A stretch of DNA of 64,000 bases, taken from the NCBI RefSeq assembly GCF_028368935.1, contig NZ_JAQNDK010000005.1, positions 620,001 through 684,000 of the forward strand, read 5' to 3'. The first letter of the stretch is position 1, and every line of letters begins with the position of its first letter. Source of the DNA: Sorangium aterium (GTDB lineage: Bacteria > Myxococcota_A > Polyangia > Polyangiales > Polyangiaceae). A program made the position numbers and the translations under genes. Below the pieces are notes generated by a model that had not been told where the DNA came from, did not search any database, and saw only the letters and a program-made list of their open reading frames with translations. Of the stretch, positions 53,028-63,100 are shown one piece after another.

Positions 53028-56000
53028 CAGCGGTCCCGCCCCTCCGGCGCCGGAGGCTCATCCCCGTCGTCCTCCGGCTCCTCCCGCGGGATGGGCGCGC
53101 GCGGGCGCCTCGTGGCGCCCAAGGAGCTGGAGCTGGTCGGCGCCATGGTGATCGGCGCCATGGTGATCGGCGCCATCACCCGCGAGTCCGGCGTCGCGCG
53201 CTGGGACAGCGCGTCGCCGCGCCACCTGCCGTCGACGTCCGCCTCGGCCCGCCCCGGCGCCTCGCTGGACGTCGCGCTCCACTCATGAAGACCAGCCTGT
53301 GGGAAGGGCGTGCGCTCGGCCAGGTACGCCGCGAGCAGCCGATCGCGCTCGAGCTCTTCCGTGCTCGGCGGCGGGGGAGGATCGAGCGTCGGCAGCTCGT
53401 CGGTCCACGTCAGGTCCGCTTCGTCCAGGCTCGGGCCGGACCCGGAGCTGGAGAACGCGCGCGGCGCGTTCCGCTCCGTCGGGACAGGCTCCGGGGCGTA
53501 GCTCGGGGCACCACCCGGCGCATGGCTCGAGGCACGGGCCGGCGCCGGGCTGGGGATACGGGGCTGCGCGTAGCCAGGGGCACGGTCCGACGCGTGGCTG
53601 GAAGCACGGGCCGGCGCCGGGCTGGGGATGCGGGGCTGCGCGTAGCCAGGGGCACGGTCCGATGCGTGGCTGGAAGCACGGGCCGGCGCCGGGCTGGGGA
53701 TGCGGGGCTGCGCGTAGCCAGGGGCACGGTCCGACGCGTGGCTGGGAGGACGTGGCGACGCGTAGCCAGGGGCGCGGTCCGACGCATGGCTGGAAGGACG
53801 GGGCGGCAGATAGCCAGGGGCGCGGTCCGACGCGTGGCTGGGAGGACGTGGCGACGCGTATCCAGGGGCGCGGTCCGACGCATGGCAGGAAGGACGGGGC
53901 GGCAGGTAGCCAGGGGCGCGGTCCGACGCATGGCTGGAAGGACGGGGCGGGGTGTACGTGGGCGCGTGATCGAGCGCGCTGGCGGGCGGATGCTCGGACG
54001 TGAAGGAGGGGCTCCGCGAGGTCGGCGGCGGCCCCGGCGGCGGCGGATCGATGGTCGGGAGCTCGTCGTCCCAGTCCCAATCCTCCGGATCGACTCGGGA
54101 ATCCGACCGGCGCGCCGACGCGCCGAGCCGGAGATCACCCGACCTCCGCGACGCCGGGAACCCCGCCGGAGGGCCGATCGTCGGCAGCTGACCCACGCCC
54201 TGGTCCCGCGCCGGCGCGTCGTCCCGGCGCTCGGTCTGCCGCGACGGGCGCGTCGGCTCGGGCGCGGGCACGGAGTACCTCGTCGACGCGACCTGCCCGA
54301 AGGGCCGCGAGTCCCGCGGCAACCGCGGCGGAGGAGGGACCGCCATCGCCGCGCGCGCCGCCGCCGTCGAGGGGGGCGGCTGCGTCGAGATGAGGTTCTC
54401 GTCGCGACCCCGCTCGGCCGGCGCCGGGCGCTCCGCCTGCGCGGGCTGCCGCGGCTGCACGCTGGTCGGCGACGATCCGGCCTGCGCGGCGCTCGTGAGC
54501 GGCTTGCCGAGCCACGCGGCCTCCTTGCGCGCCTGCGCGGAGCGCGCGCCGTCCTCCGAGCGGAGCGCGCGCGGCGCGAGCGTGTCGCCCGGCTCCGTCG
54601 GCGGGACCTCGTCGCCGAAGAGCACCGGCGCGGCTGCCGTCACGCGCGACTCCACCCCCGCTGCGCCGCCCCTCCCGGGGCGGAAGCCGAACGCGGCGCG
54701 GATCGCCCGCTCGTGGTGAGGCTCGACCTCGACGGGCCGGACGATGAAGCACGGCTCCGCGCCCGGCGCCCGCACCGAGAGGTCGACGTCGAGCGGCGCG
54801 CCGAGGAGGTGACCCTGCTCGTCGAACAGGACGCGCACCGGCGGCTGCGCGAAGTGCGCGGGCGACAGCGGCGTCGAGAGGACGACCCCGAGCTCGCCGG
54901 TGCTCAGCTGCACGAACGTCCCGGTCGGGATGATGCCGAGCGCGCCGACGAGCAGCTTGCCGATCGCCCGGTCGGTCGCGCTCTCGGCGCCCGCGATCAT
55001 GCGCTGGAGCACGGCGTCGAGCGACGAGGCGCCGCCCGACGCGGTCTCGATCGTCGGGAAAGGCGCCGTCCGGAGCTCCGTGAACTGGCGGGCCGCCGCG
55101 AGGATCCGCGCGAGCACCGTGGGGCTGCGCCGGCCGCCGTAGAGCGGGCCCTGCCGGCCGCCTTGCCGGAGCCCGAGCGCCTCGTAGGCGATCACCGTGC
55201 GCGTGATCGAGGGCGCGTGCAGCTTGCCGAGCGCCGTCAACATGACGGCCGCGCTCGCGGGCAGCCGCTCCTTCTCATCGTCGCTCAGGCCGCGCTCGAG
55301 GAGAGAGCGCGCGACAGGCTCGCCCCCGTCGGCCGAGCCGGCGAGCACCCCCGTGAGCCGCAGCCGGCTCACGTCGTAGAGCAGCGCCGCCGTGACGAGG
55401 CTCCCGAGCATCCTCCTGTCGGTCGTGAGCTGCCGGGCGATGCCCAGCGCGACGATCGCCGTGGACACGCTGATGCCCGCCTCGTCCGGGTCGGCGATCT
55501 TGCCCGCCGCGACCGAGAGCAGGAGGCGCGCGTCCTCCTCGGCCGCGGCCACGAGCTTCTGCGCGACGCGCTTCACCCGCTGCGGCAGGATCGCCGGGGA
55601 CGAGCGCAGGGCCGCGTAGAACGACCGCATCACGAGGATCGCCGCCGCGTAGGTGCGGCTGATCCGGCCGATGCGCGTGCCGTCGCCGTCGATGGCCCCG
55701 CCAGGGAACGGGTTCGTGAGCTTGCGGACCCGGACGCCCCTCAGGCTCGACTGGAGGAGCCGCGCGGCGATGCTGCGGTCGCGCTGGGCGTCGGCGAGGA
55801 GGCGGGCGAAGGCGGCGAGCTCGGCGCGACGGACCGTCTTGTCGAGCACGAGCTCCGAGACGTCGCAGGCCTCGAAGAAGCTGCCGAGCTCCAGGGCGAC
55901 CTCGTACGTCTCGCGCGAGGCGCGGAGCATCTGGCCGTTGATGAAGAGGGTGTTGCCCGCGAACACGATCGTCGCGGCCTCGCTCCCCGACAGCTCGCAG

Positions 56001-56200
56001 AACTGGACGATGCTGTCGATCGCGGATGGAACGAGCGACAGCACCGCCTGGTTCGAGTCGCTGTGCAGGAGGCACGCCTTCGCGAGCCGGTAGATCATCT
56101 GCACGAGGCCGAGCGCCGCGCGGCGCCGCACGTCGGCCTTCACGCCCGAGATCGCCGTGTCGCCGGTGCTCTCGTGGAGGTTGGCTTTCTCCTCGCTCAC
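53027..56200 (-). CDS. Degenerate HD-GYP-like signalling protein with repetitive tail
   Basis: 1057 residues from GTG 56200, which overlaps the kinase stop. Residues about 20-150 form a module with LLHSDSNQAVL, FAGNTLFINGQMLRASRETY and ELAAFARLLADAQRD. The next 300 residues follow HD-GYP order, but the HD pair is replaced (AALLYDVSRLRL) and the GYP signature is missing, so cyclic-di-GMP hydrolysis is unlikely. The ending GTFVQLSTGELGVVL and PPVRVLFDEQGHLLG is typical of myxobacterial HD-GYP-like proteins. The last 450 residues are Pro/Ser/Ala-rich and disordered, with repeats of SHASDRAPGY. Probably a non-catalytic receptor or scaffold for the kinase. Confidence 0.7.
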   Translation of the reverse strand: MSEEKANLHESTGDTAISGVKADVRRRAALGLVQMIYRLAKACLLHSDSNQAVLSLVPSAIDSIVQFCELSGSEAATIVFAGNTLFINGQMLRASRETYEVALELGSFFEACDVSELVLDKTVRRAELAAFARLLADAQRDRSIAARLLQSSLRGVRVRKLTNPFPGGAIDGDGTRIGRISRTYAAAILVMRSFYAALRSSPAILPQRVKRVAQKLVAAAEEDARLLLSVAAGKIADPDEAGISVSTAIVALGIARQLTTDRRMLGSLVTAALLYDVSRLRLTGVLAGSADGGEPVARSLLERGLSDDEKERLPASAAVMLTALGKLHAPSITRTVIAYEALGLRQGGRQGPLYGGRRSPTVLARILAAARQFTELRTAPFPTIETASGGASSLDAVLQRMIAGAESATDRAIGKLLVGALGIIPTGTFVQLSTGELGVVLSTPLSPAHFAQPPVRVLFDEQGHLLGAPLDVDLSVRAPGAEPCFIVRPVEVEPHHERAIRAAFGFRPGRGGAAGVESRVTAAAPVLFGDEVPPTEPGDTLAPRALRSEDGARSAQARKEAAWLGKPLTSAAQAGSSPTSVQPRQPAQAERPAPAERGRDENLISTQPPPSTAAARAAMAVPPPPRLPRDSRPFGQVASTRYSVPAPEPTRPSRQTERRDDAPARDQGVGQLPTIGPPAGFPASRRSGDLRLGASARRSDSRVDPEDWDWDDELPTIDPPPPGPPPTSRSPSFTSEHPPASALDHAPTYTPPRPSSHASDRAPGYLPPRPSCHASDRAPGYASPRPPSHASDRAPGYLPPRPSSHASDRAPGYASPRPPSHASDRAPGYAQPRIPSPAPARASSHASDRAPGYAQPRIPSPAPARASSHASDRAPGYAQPRIPSPAPARASSHAPGGAPSYAPEPVPTERNAPRAFSSSGSGPSLDEADLTWTDELPTLDPPPPPSTEELERDRLLAAYLAERTPFPQAGLHEWSATSSEAPGRAEADVDGRWRGDALSQRATPDSRVMAPITMAPITMAPTSSSSLGATRRPRAPIPREEPEDDGDEPPAPEGRDR
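53510..53960 (-). repeat. Tandem repeats encoding SHASDRAPGY units
   Basis: On the plus strand GGGGCGCGGTCCGACGC-type strings recur at spacings of 48 and 72 bp, encoding SSHASDRAPGYLPPRP (16 residues) and a 24-residue variant. About eight units form the disordered tail of the HD-GYP-like protein. Confidence 0.85.
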
Positions 56201-59200
56201 GGCTTCCTCCCGCCCCGGGGGGACGGAGACGGCGCCGGCTTCGTCGAGGGGACCGCGCTGCTCGGCGCGGGCTCGACGGCCGTGCGGGACGGCGCGCCGA
56301 GCGACAACGAGGCGGGGCCCTGCCGCACGCTGTACGGCGTGGCGCTGGCGCTCGAGGGCGGGGCGGGGGACCTCGGCGGCATGGCCGGGCGCGGCATCGA
56401 CGCCGGCATCGGCGGCGGCGCGGCCGTCGGGGTGGACGACGCGGCAGAGGAAGGCGGCGGCGGCCCACGCCGGCTGAACGGCACGGAGGTGGGAGGCGCC
56501 GAGGCGGCGCTCGTCGAGGCGGGCACCGGCGACACGAGCGGCGCCCTGTAGGCGGGTCGGCCGGCGTCGCCGCCGTTCGGGGCCATGGTTCCGGGGCGCG
56601 GGGTGCTCCACGGCTCGAGCTGGTCCGGCAGGCTGAGCGGCCCGCCCGGGCTCACGCGCCGGACCGAGACGGGTGAGTACGAGCGCTTTGCGCGGGAGGG
56701 CGGCGCGCTCGCGTCCGGGGGCGCCGGCACCGGCGGGCGCTCGCTCGGGCGGGTCGGCGCGACCAGGCGCGCGGCGATCGCGACCGCGGCGCGCGCGGCG
56801 GCGTCGCGCACCGGCGGGGTGTTCCACCAGCGCGGCTTGGTCGCCTCCTTGACCGCGCGGAGCGCCTCGTAGCTCCGCGCCTGGCAGAGGAAGTGCGCGG
56901 CCAGCTCGCGGGTCTGCTCGATCGCCTCGGACGGGATGAGCTGGCGCTTCTCGAGCAGCTCGATCGCGAGCTTCTCGGCCCGCGCGGGGTTCAGCTGCGC
57001 GACGGTCTCGAGCCACTGCCGCCGCTCTGCCCCCGAGAGGTCGTGGAACGACGGCGCGACGATCCTCCGCACGAGCGTCGGGCCCGCGGCGAGGACGCCG
57101 AGCTTGCCGATGAGGCGCAGGGCCTCGCAGCGCACCGGCGGCGCGGGGTCGTCGAGGAGCTTCTGGAGCTCGTCCCGGACGCGCTCGGCGGCGGAGCTCG
57201 CGGAGCCGCTCTCGCTCGCCGCGGCGTCGGGGAGCTCGGCGAGCGCGCTGATGCGCACCTCGACGTGCGGGCTCACGAAGCCCGCCTCCAGCGCGGCGAG
57301 GGCGCCGGGGGTCTTGAGCTGCGCGAGCAGCTGGAGGAGCGTCAGGGCGAGGGGGACCGGGGCGCGAGAGAGCAGGTCCCCGAGCTCGGCCTCCCGGCCC
57401 GGCGCCCACCGCCGCATGTACGCGAACAGGACCTCGCGCAGGCGCTCGGACTGCACCGCGCCGTGGCACTGGCATGCGGCGCTGAAGAGCGAGCCGTCCT
57501 CGAGCGCGTCGAGCGCGTGGGCCAGCCCCTCGACGATCGCCGGGTCGAGCGGCGCCACGCTCCGGCTCGCGCCGGTCTGTGCCGCGTTCCGGCTCGCGCC
57601 GGCCAGCATGGTGTTCCGGCTTGCGCCGGCCTGCGCCGCGCTGCGCCCTGCGTCGGCCTGCGCCGCGCTCCGGCCTGCGCCGGCCAGCATGGTGTTCCGG
57701 CTTGCGCCGGCCTGCGCCGCGCTTCTGCCCGCGCCGGCCTGCGCTGCCACGCCTGCGGACGCCGCGCCGCCGAGGGCAGCGCCTGCGGACGCGGCGCCGG
57801 TGGCCGCCGCGCCATGGCCCGCCGCGCCGGGGGCTGACGCACCCGCGGCCGCCGCGCCGGCGGCCGCCGGCTCCTCCGGGTGAGCCGTCGCGAGATCGTT
57901 GAGGATCGCCCTGAGCGCCTCGACCGGGAACATCGCCTGCGCGAGCGCCCGGTCGACGGCGCGCGGCGAGAGCTGCGGCAGCGCGGCGCTCGCTCGACTT
58001 GCCGCACCTGCCGCACCCGTCGTACCGCGCTGCATGCCGTCGAGCCGCGCGAAGAACGCGCGCCGGAGCATCGTCTGCACCTCGAACGCGAGCTCGTAGC
58101 TGTGCAGGACGATCTGGTCGGCGGTCCACGCGGTGAGCGCCCCCGTCATGCGGACCTCGTCGCCGTGCCGGACGGCGTCCACGTAGCCGTCGACGAACGC
58201 GTCCATGTAGCGCTCGTTCCACTGCTCCGACGGCAGCGAGATCTGGGCGCCGAGCGTGCTCCGGGTCAGCGGGTCGATGGCGAGCGCCGAGGCGGCCGCG
58301 CCGGTCTCCGCGAGCGCCGCCTCGACGTTCCTCTGCAGCGCCCTGCCCGCGAGCGAGCTCTCGTCCCAGAGGCTCTCGATCTGCGCGAGGGCGCGCGCCC
58401 CTACCGCGACCTCCCGGCACTGCTCCTCGAAATCCTCCAGATCCTCGTCGCCCTCGGCGAACTGGTCGATCGCCATGTACGCGATGTGTTCGAAGCGCCG
58501 GTCCCAGAGCGCCGTCACGGCGTCGTCGTCCTCGCCCATGCCGAAGCTCTGGTCGCGGAGCAGGATGGCGGCGAAATCGCGGAGCTCGGCCTCGGTGATG
58601 CCGGCCTTGATCTGGATCTTCCGGATGCCGTCGGCGAAGAGCTGGTAGGGGATGCGATCGAACGGGGGCCTGTCGGGCTGCCAGATCGGCTGGCCGCCCG
58701 AGGTGAACGCGCTCGGGGTGACCTCCCAGCGTACGCCGAGGGGGTTCTGCGAGAGCGTCCGCGTGATCTCGTCGAAAGCGAAGTGGATGCCCTTGTTCAC
58801 GTGGGGGTGGTTCCACCCGTACTGGCGGATGTTGCTGAGCACGAGCGCGAGCTGCTTCCAGACGCCGACGAGCCGCTGGCAGGTCTGCTCGACGAGCGCG
58901 ATCGACGGCGGATCCTGGTCCTCGTCGATGGTGTCGTTGCCGCGGACGAGCACGCGCGGCGCCTTCTTCTCGCGCGAGGGCGTCAGCTGGCCGGCGGCGT
59001 GCGCGGCCGTCAGCCGGCGGAGCTCGCCGCGCATCGCGGCGGCGCTCTGGAAGCGGCCCCCGCGCTCGAAGGCGAGCGCCTTGTCGACGAACGCCACGAT
59101 CTCGACAGGCAGGTCGGGGACCTCGGTCGCGATCGACGGCGCGGTCTGCGTCGCCGCGAGGAAATACGACTCGGACTCGCTCCGGCCGCGGTTGAGCCGC

Positions 59201-59883
59201 TTGCCCGAAAGGAGGGTGAACAGGCTCGCGCCGACCGACCAGAGGTCGGACCGGCCGTCGATGCCTGACACGCCCATCGCCTGCTCGGGCGACATGAAGG
59301 CCGGCGTGCCGAACGTGAGCCCCGCGCGCGTGGCCTGCCGCTCGGGATCGCGCATCCGGGCGATGCCGAAGTCGAGGACCTTCACGTGGCCGGCGCTCGT
59401 GACGAAGATGTTCGCCGGCTTGATGTCGCGGTGGACGATGCCGATCGAGTGGCACTTCTCGAGCAGATCGAGCACGACGTCGAAGACGGGCAGCACCTGG
59501 GCGACCGGGAGGGTGCCGCCGGCGCTGCTCGCGAGCCGCTGGAGCGTGGTGCCGGAGAGCAGCTCCATGACGAGGAACGGCTCCCCGCGGTCGCTGAGGT
59601 CGTCCTCGACCACGGCGACGCGCGCCGGGTGATCGACCCGGTTCGCGATCTTGCCCTCGCGCAGGAAGCGGTCCCGCAGCTCGGCGTTGCGCGCGAACTC
59701 GATGTGGAGGACCTTGACCGCCGCCCGCGTCCCCCTGCGGTGGGTCGCCGCGAACACCGCGCCCATGCCGCCGACGCCGAGCAGATCGTCCAGCCGCCAC
59801 TTGGCGTTCAGGGCTGTCCCGATCCGCGCAGCGGCGGTGTCCACGAGGTTGGGCTCCTCGGCGTGCAGGTCGAGCGGGGCCAT
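56197..59883 (-). CDS. Ser/Thr protein kinase with HEAT-like and repetitive regions
   Basis: 1228 residues from ATG 59883. The kinase domain is complete: glycine loop GVGGMGAVF, Lys57 in AAVKVL, HRDIKPAN at 151-158, DFG at 171-173 and GTPAFMSPEQAMG. It belongs to the PknB-like bacterial eukaryotic-type kinases. There is no transmembrane helix. After the kinase comes a module with YGWNHPHVNKGIHFAFDEI and ELRDFAAILLRDQ. Seven 9-residue repeats (AGAGRSAAQ type) follow, then HEAT-like helices (HVEVRISALAELPD, VRCEALRLIGKLG) and a Pro/Ser-rich tail. First gene of a tightly coupled operon with the HD-GYP-like and lipoprotein genes. Confidence 0.9.
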   Translation of the reverse strand: MAPLDLHAEEPNLVDTAAARIGTALNAKWRLDDLLGVGGMGAVFAATHRRGTRAAVKVLHIEFARNAELRDRFLREGKIANRVDHPARVAVVEDDLSDRGEPFLVMELLSGTTLQRLASSAGGTLPVAQVLPVFDVVLDLLEKCHSIGIVHRDIKPANIFVTSAGHVKVLDFGIARMRDPERQATRAGLTFGTPAFMSPEQAMGVSGIDGRSDLWSVGASLFTLLSGKRLNRGRSESESYFLAATQTAPSIATEVPDLPVEIVAFVDKALAFERGGRFQSAAAMRGELRRLTAAHAAGQLTPSREKKAPRVLVRGNDTIDEDQDPPSIALVEQTCQRLVGVWKQLALVLSNIRQYGWNHPHVNKGIHFAFDEITRTLSQNPLGVRWEVTPSAFTSGGQPIWQPDRPPFDRIPYQLFADGIRKIQIKAGITEAELRDFAAILLRDQSFGMGEDDDAVTALWDRRFEHIAYMAIDQFAEGDEDLEDFEEQCREVAVGARALAQIESLWDESSLAGRALQRNVEAALAETGAAASALAIDPLTRSTLGAQISLPSEQWNERYMDAFVDGYVDAVRHGDEVRMTGALTAWTADQIVLHSYELAFEVQTMLRRAFFARLDGMQRGTTGAAGAASRASAALPQLSPRAVDRALAQAMFPVEALRAILNDLATAHPEEPAAAGAAAAGASAPGAAGHGAAATGAASAGAALGGAASAGVAAQAGAGRSAAQAGASRNTMLAGAGRSAAQADAGRSAAQAGASRNTMLAGASRNAAQTGASRSVAPLDPAIVEGLAHALDALEDGSLFSAACQCHGAVQSERLREVLFAYMRRWAPGREAELGDLLSRAPVPLALTLLQLLAQLKTPGALAALEAGFVSPHVEVRISALAELPDAAASESGSASSAAERVRDELQKLLDDPAPPVRCEALRLIGKLGVLAAGPTLVRRIVAPSFHDLSGAERRQWLETVAQLNPARAEKLAIELLEKRQLIPSEAIEQTRELAAHFLCQARSYEALRAVKEATKPRWWNTPPVRDAAARAAVAIAARLVAPTRPSERPPVPAPPDASAPPSRAKRSYSPVSVRRVSPGGPLSLPDQLEPWSTPRPGTMAPNGGDAGRPAYRAPLVSPVPASTSAASAPPTSVPFSRRGPPPPSSAASSTPTAAPPPMPASMPRPAMPPRSPAPPSSASATPYSVRQGPASLSLGAPSRTAVEPAPSSAVPSTKPAPSPSPRGGRKP
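57550..57738 (-). repeat. Seven 27-bp repeats inside the kinase gene
   Basis: They encode nine-residue units AGAGRSAAQ, AGASRNTML and variants, in the flexible stretch between the module after the kinase domain and the HEAT-like part. Confidence 0.8.
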
Positions 59884-60063
59884 AGACCGGGCAGCGATCA
59901 GGGGCCGCGCAGTGCGCGGCAGAGGGCGAGCAAGCCTGGCCGAGCATACATGGTTCCCGCTCAAGCGCGAACCATGACAAGAACGTCCGCCCCCACGGAA
60001 TAAAGGTGGGAGAGGCATCCTGTGGGGCTGCTGCCATGCGCCTTGCCGCTCGCAGTTCGCGTT

Positions 60064-60113
60064 GGTTCACGCCGGTTCACGTCGGTTCACGTCGATTCAC
60101 GCCGGTTCACGTT
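60064..60113. repeat. Five tandem 10-bp repeats (GGTTCACGYC)
   Basis: Units GGTTCACGCC, GGTTCACGTC, GGTTCACGTC, GATTCACGCC, GGTTCACGTT follow each other with an exact 10-bp period. They lie in the 310-bp gap between the stop of the WD40 gene and the kinase start, 181-230 bp upstream of the kinase ATG. One unit per helical turn places all copies on one DNA face. Confidence 0.85.
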
Positions 60114-60193
60114 TACGCGTGCAGCCGATAGACGAGCACGGCCCAGCGCGGAGAGCGCCGACACTCCCGGACAATCACCGACGATTCCCCGCT

Positions 60194-63100
60194 TCAGCGC
60201 ACGTCCAGCCGCGGCGCTGCGCCGGCGTCCTGCTCGGGGGCGCCTGGCCACTCGGGGCACGTGGCGCGGTAGTCGATGCCGGGCATGAGCTGCGCCCATT
60301 CCTCGCGCGTGAAGTTGCGCCCGGCGTAGGCGCACGCGCGCGCCATCAGGGGCTCGGCCGCGATCGAGAAGACGCGCGCCGCGCCGTCGTTCGCGGCGGT
60401 CACGACCCGGGTGGCATCCGGGCTCAACACGGCGTCCGTCAGCGTGACGCCCTCGGCGCGGAGGGTGATCGCCTCGCCCTGCCCGTCGACGGGGAGCACC
60501 CGCGCGATGCCGTCGCTCGACACCGCGACGAGGCGCGCGCTGTCGCTGCTGAACGCGACGGTCCGGACCGCCGCGCCGAGGCCGCTCAGGAGGAGGGGCT
60601 GGCCCTGGCCGTCGACGCGGAGCAGCCGCACGCAGCCGTCGAGCGCGGCGATCGCGACGTGGTTCCCGTCCGGGCTCACCGCGATCGCGGCGATCGCGCG
60701 ATCCTCGTACCCCGACGGGAGGACGCGAGGGACGCCGCGGCCGTCCGCGGGCCACACCTTCACGTTGGGCCCCGACGTCGCCACGATGTGCTGGCCATCG
60801 GGGCTGAACGCCGCCCTGAGCAGCCCCGCGCGCTCGTCGCGCAGCACGACGGGCTCGCCCGGGACGCCGTCCTCGAACACGCGCAGGATGCCGTTCCACG
60901 AGGTCGTGACGATCCGGGTGCCCTCGGGGCTGAAGGCGACGCCCACCACCCGGTCGTCGTGGACGCCGAGCACGATCGGCTGGCCCCGCCCATCGGCGCG
61001 CCAGATCCGCGCCGTCTTGTCGGCCGAGCCGGTGACGACGCGGCTCCCGTCGGGGCTGAAGTCGACGCTGAGCAGGTGGTCCTCGTGCCCGCGGAGGACG
61101 ACGGGCTCGCCCGAGCCGTCGGCCCGGAAGACGCGCGCGGTCTTGTCGGTCCCGGCGGTGGCGATCCTGCTGCCGTCGTGGCTGACGGCGATGCCGGTCA
61201 GCGGCCCCGCATGGCCGCGCAGGAGCAGCGGCTCGCCCGGCCCGTCGAGCCGCCACACCCGCGCGGTGCCGTCCTCCGACGCGGTGACGACGCTCGCGCC
61301 GTCGCGGCTGAAGGCGGCGCTGTTCACGACCCCCTCGTGGCCCTCGAGGACCATCGGCGCGCCCTTGCCGTCCGCGCGGAAGACGCGCGCGGTCCCGTCC
61401 GCGGAGGCCGTGACGACCGCGGCGCCATCGGCGCTGAACGCGACGCTGCGCACCGCGCCCTCGTGCCCGCGGAGGACGACGGGCTCACGCCGGTCCGCGC
61501 CGAGGATGCGCGCCGTCCCGTCGCCCGTCGCGAGGACGACGCGGTCGTCCACCGGGCTCGTGTCCGCGCCCTCGACGCCCGGCCCGAGCCCCTTCAGCGC
61601 CGCGGGGGCGCCGTGCCCGTCGGCGCGGACGACGTAGACCGTCCCGCTGATCGCCGTGGCGAGGATCCGGGCGCCGTCGTGGCTGAACACCGCGCGCCGG
61701 ATGAGCCGCTCGCCCAGGGGCACGACGAGCGGCGGCTCGCCCTCCATGTCGGGGCGCCACACGTAGATCGCGCCGCCCGTCGTCCCCGCGACGACGCGGC
61801 TGCCATCCGGGCTGAACGCCACGCTGGTCGGCGCGACGTCCCTCGTGCTGAGCGCGCGGTCCTCGCGGCCGTCGGGGCGCCACAGGCGCACCGCGCCGTC
61901 GGTCGACGCGGTCGCCAGGAGGCTCCCGTCGTGGTTGAACGCGACGGCGACGACGCCGCCGGGGGTGCGGGCGCGCAGCACGAGCGGCTCGTCGTGCCCG
62001 CCGAGGCGGAAGATCCGCGCGGCCCCGTCGGCCGAGGCGGTGGCGACGAGGCGGCCGTCGGGGCTGAAGGCCGCGTGCTGGACCGCGCCGCCGCCCCCGA
62101 CGAGCACCTCCTGGTCGACGGCGGGGCCCCAGACCGCGTCGCCGAGCGCCTGCACCACGGCGGGGCCCGCGGGGCGGCCGCTCGCCCTGGCGGCGAGGGC
62201 CGCCTCCACGGCGAGCAGGCGCGCGCGGGGCAGCAGGCCCTCGGCGCGCTCCTTCGCCGACTGGGCCGCGAGCCGCCGGGCGTCGTTCTCGCGCGACTCC
62301 TGCTGCGCGCGGAGCAGCGCCCGCTCCTCCTTCCCCATCTGCCAGACGAGCACGAGGATCAGGCCGCCGAGCAGCGTGACGGCGACGGCGAGCACGGTGA
62401 TGAGACGCCGCGTCGATCGCCTCTGGCCCTCCGCCCGCGCGCAGGCGGAGAGGAACGCCGTCTCCTCCGCCGAGAGGTCCCCCCGGCCGTCGCACCACGA
62501 CGTGAGCTCCGCGAGCGCCACGCCGCCGACGAGGTAGTCGTCCCTCCGCCCGTGCGACAGCCAGCGCGCGAGAGGCTCCCTCGTGGCCCGGTCCGCCTCG
62601 CGCGACAGGACCCACGCCCGGTCGAAGACGCGGCGGAAGACGCGGTTGCGCACGTCGAGGTACGGCGCGCCCGAGGCCGCCGTCCGCTCCACGGAGAGCC
62701 CCGAGAGCAGCAGCGTCCGCTGGATCGGGTCCCCGGCGTCGACGCCCACCCGGTGGCCATCGAGCAGCTGCTTGTACAGCCGGAGGAGCGCCGGCGCCCG
62801 CCCGCAGCGGGGCCCCTGCGCCTCCAGGCATCGCTCCGCGTGGCGCAGGTTCGGGTCCTCGGTCCGGCCCTGGTCCAGGAACCGCCGCGCCACGGCCTCG
62901 TCGACGTCGAGATCGCGCCGCTCTCCGGCGAGATCGGCGCAGAGCCGCTGCGTCATGTAAGGGTGCCCCGAGGTCCACGCGAAGACCGCGTCGAGCAGCG
63001 CGTCGGGGTCGGCCGCGAGCCCCTCCAGGCCGGCGCGGAAGCCGCGCACCTCGGCGCGGGTGAAGTCGTCGAGCCGGATCGGGCGGCCGATGTTGAACGG

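Noticed and set aside
53027..60070. 2347-codon frame fusing sequence upstream with the HD-GYP-like protein
   Set aside because: The part above 56200 is a shadow of the Ser/Thr kinase gene; the real start is GTG 56200 at the kinase stop.
60064..60113. GGTTCAC strings considered as tRNA T-arms
   Set aside because: They are simple 10-bp tandem repeats with no cloverleaf or acceptor stem around them.
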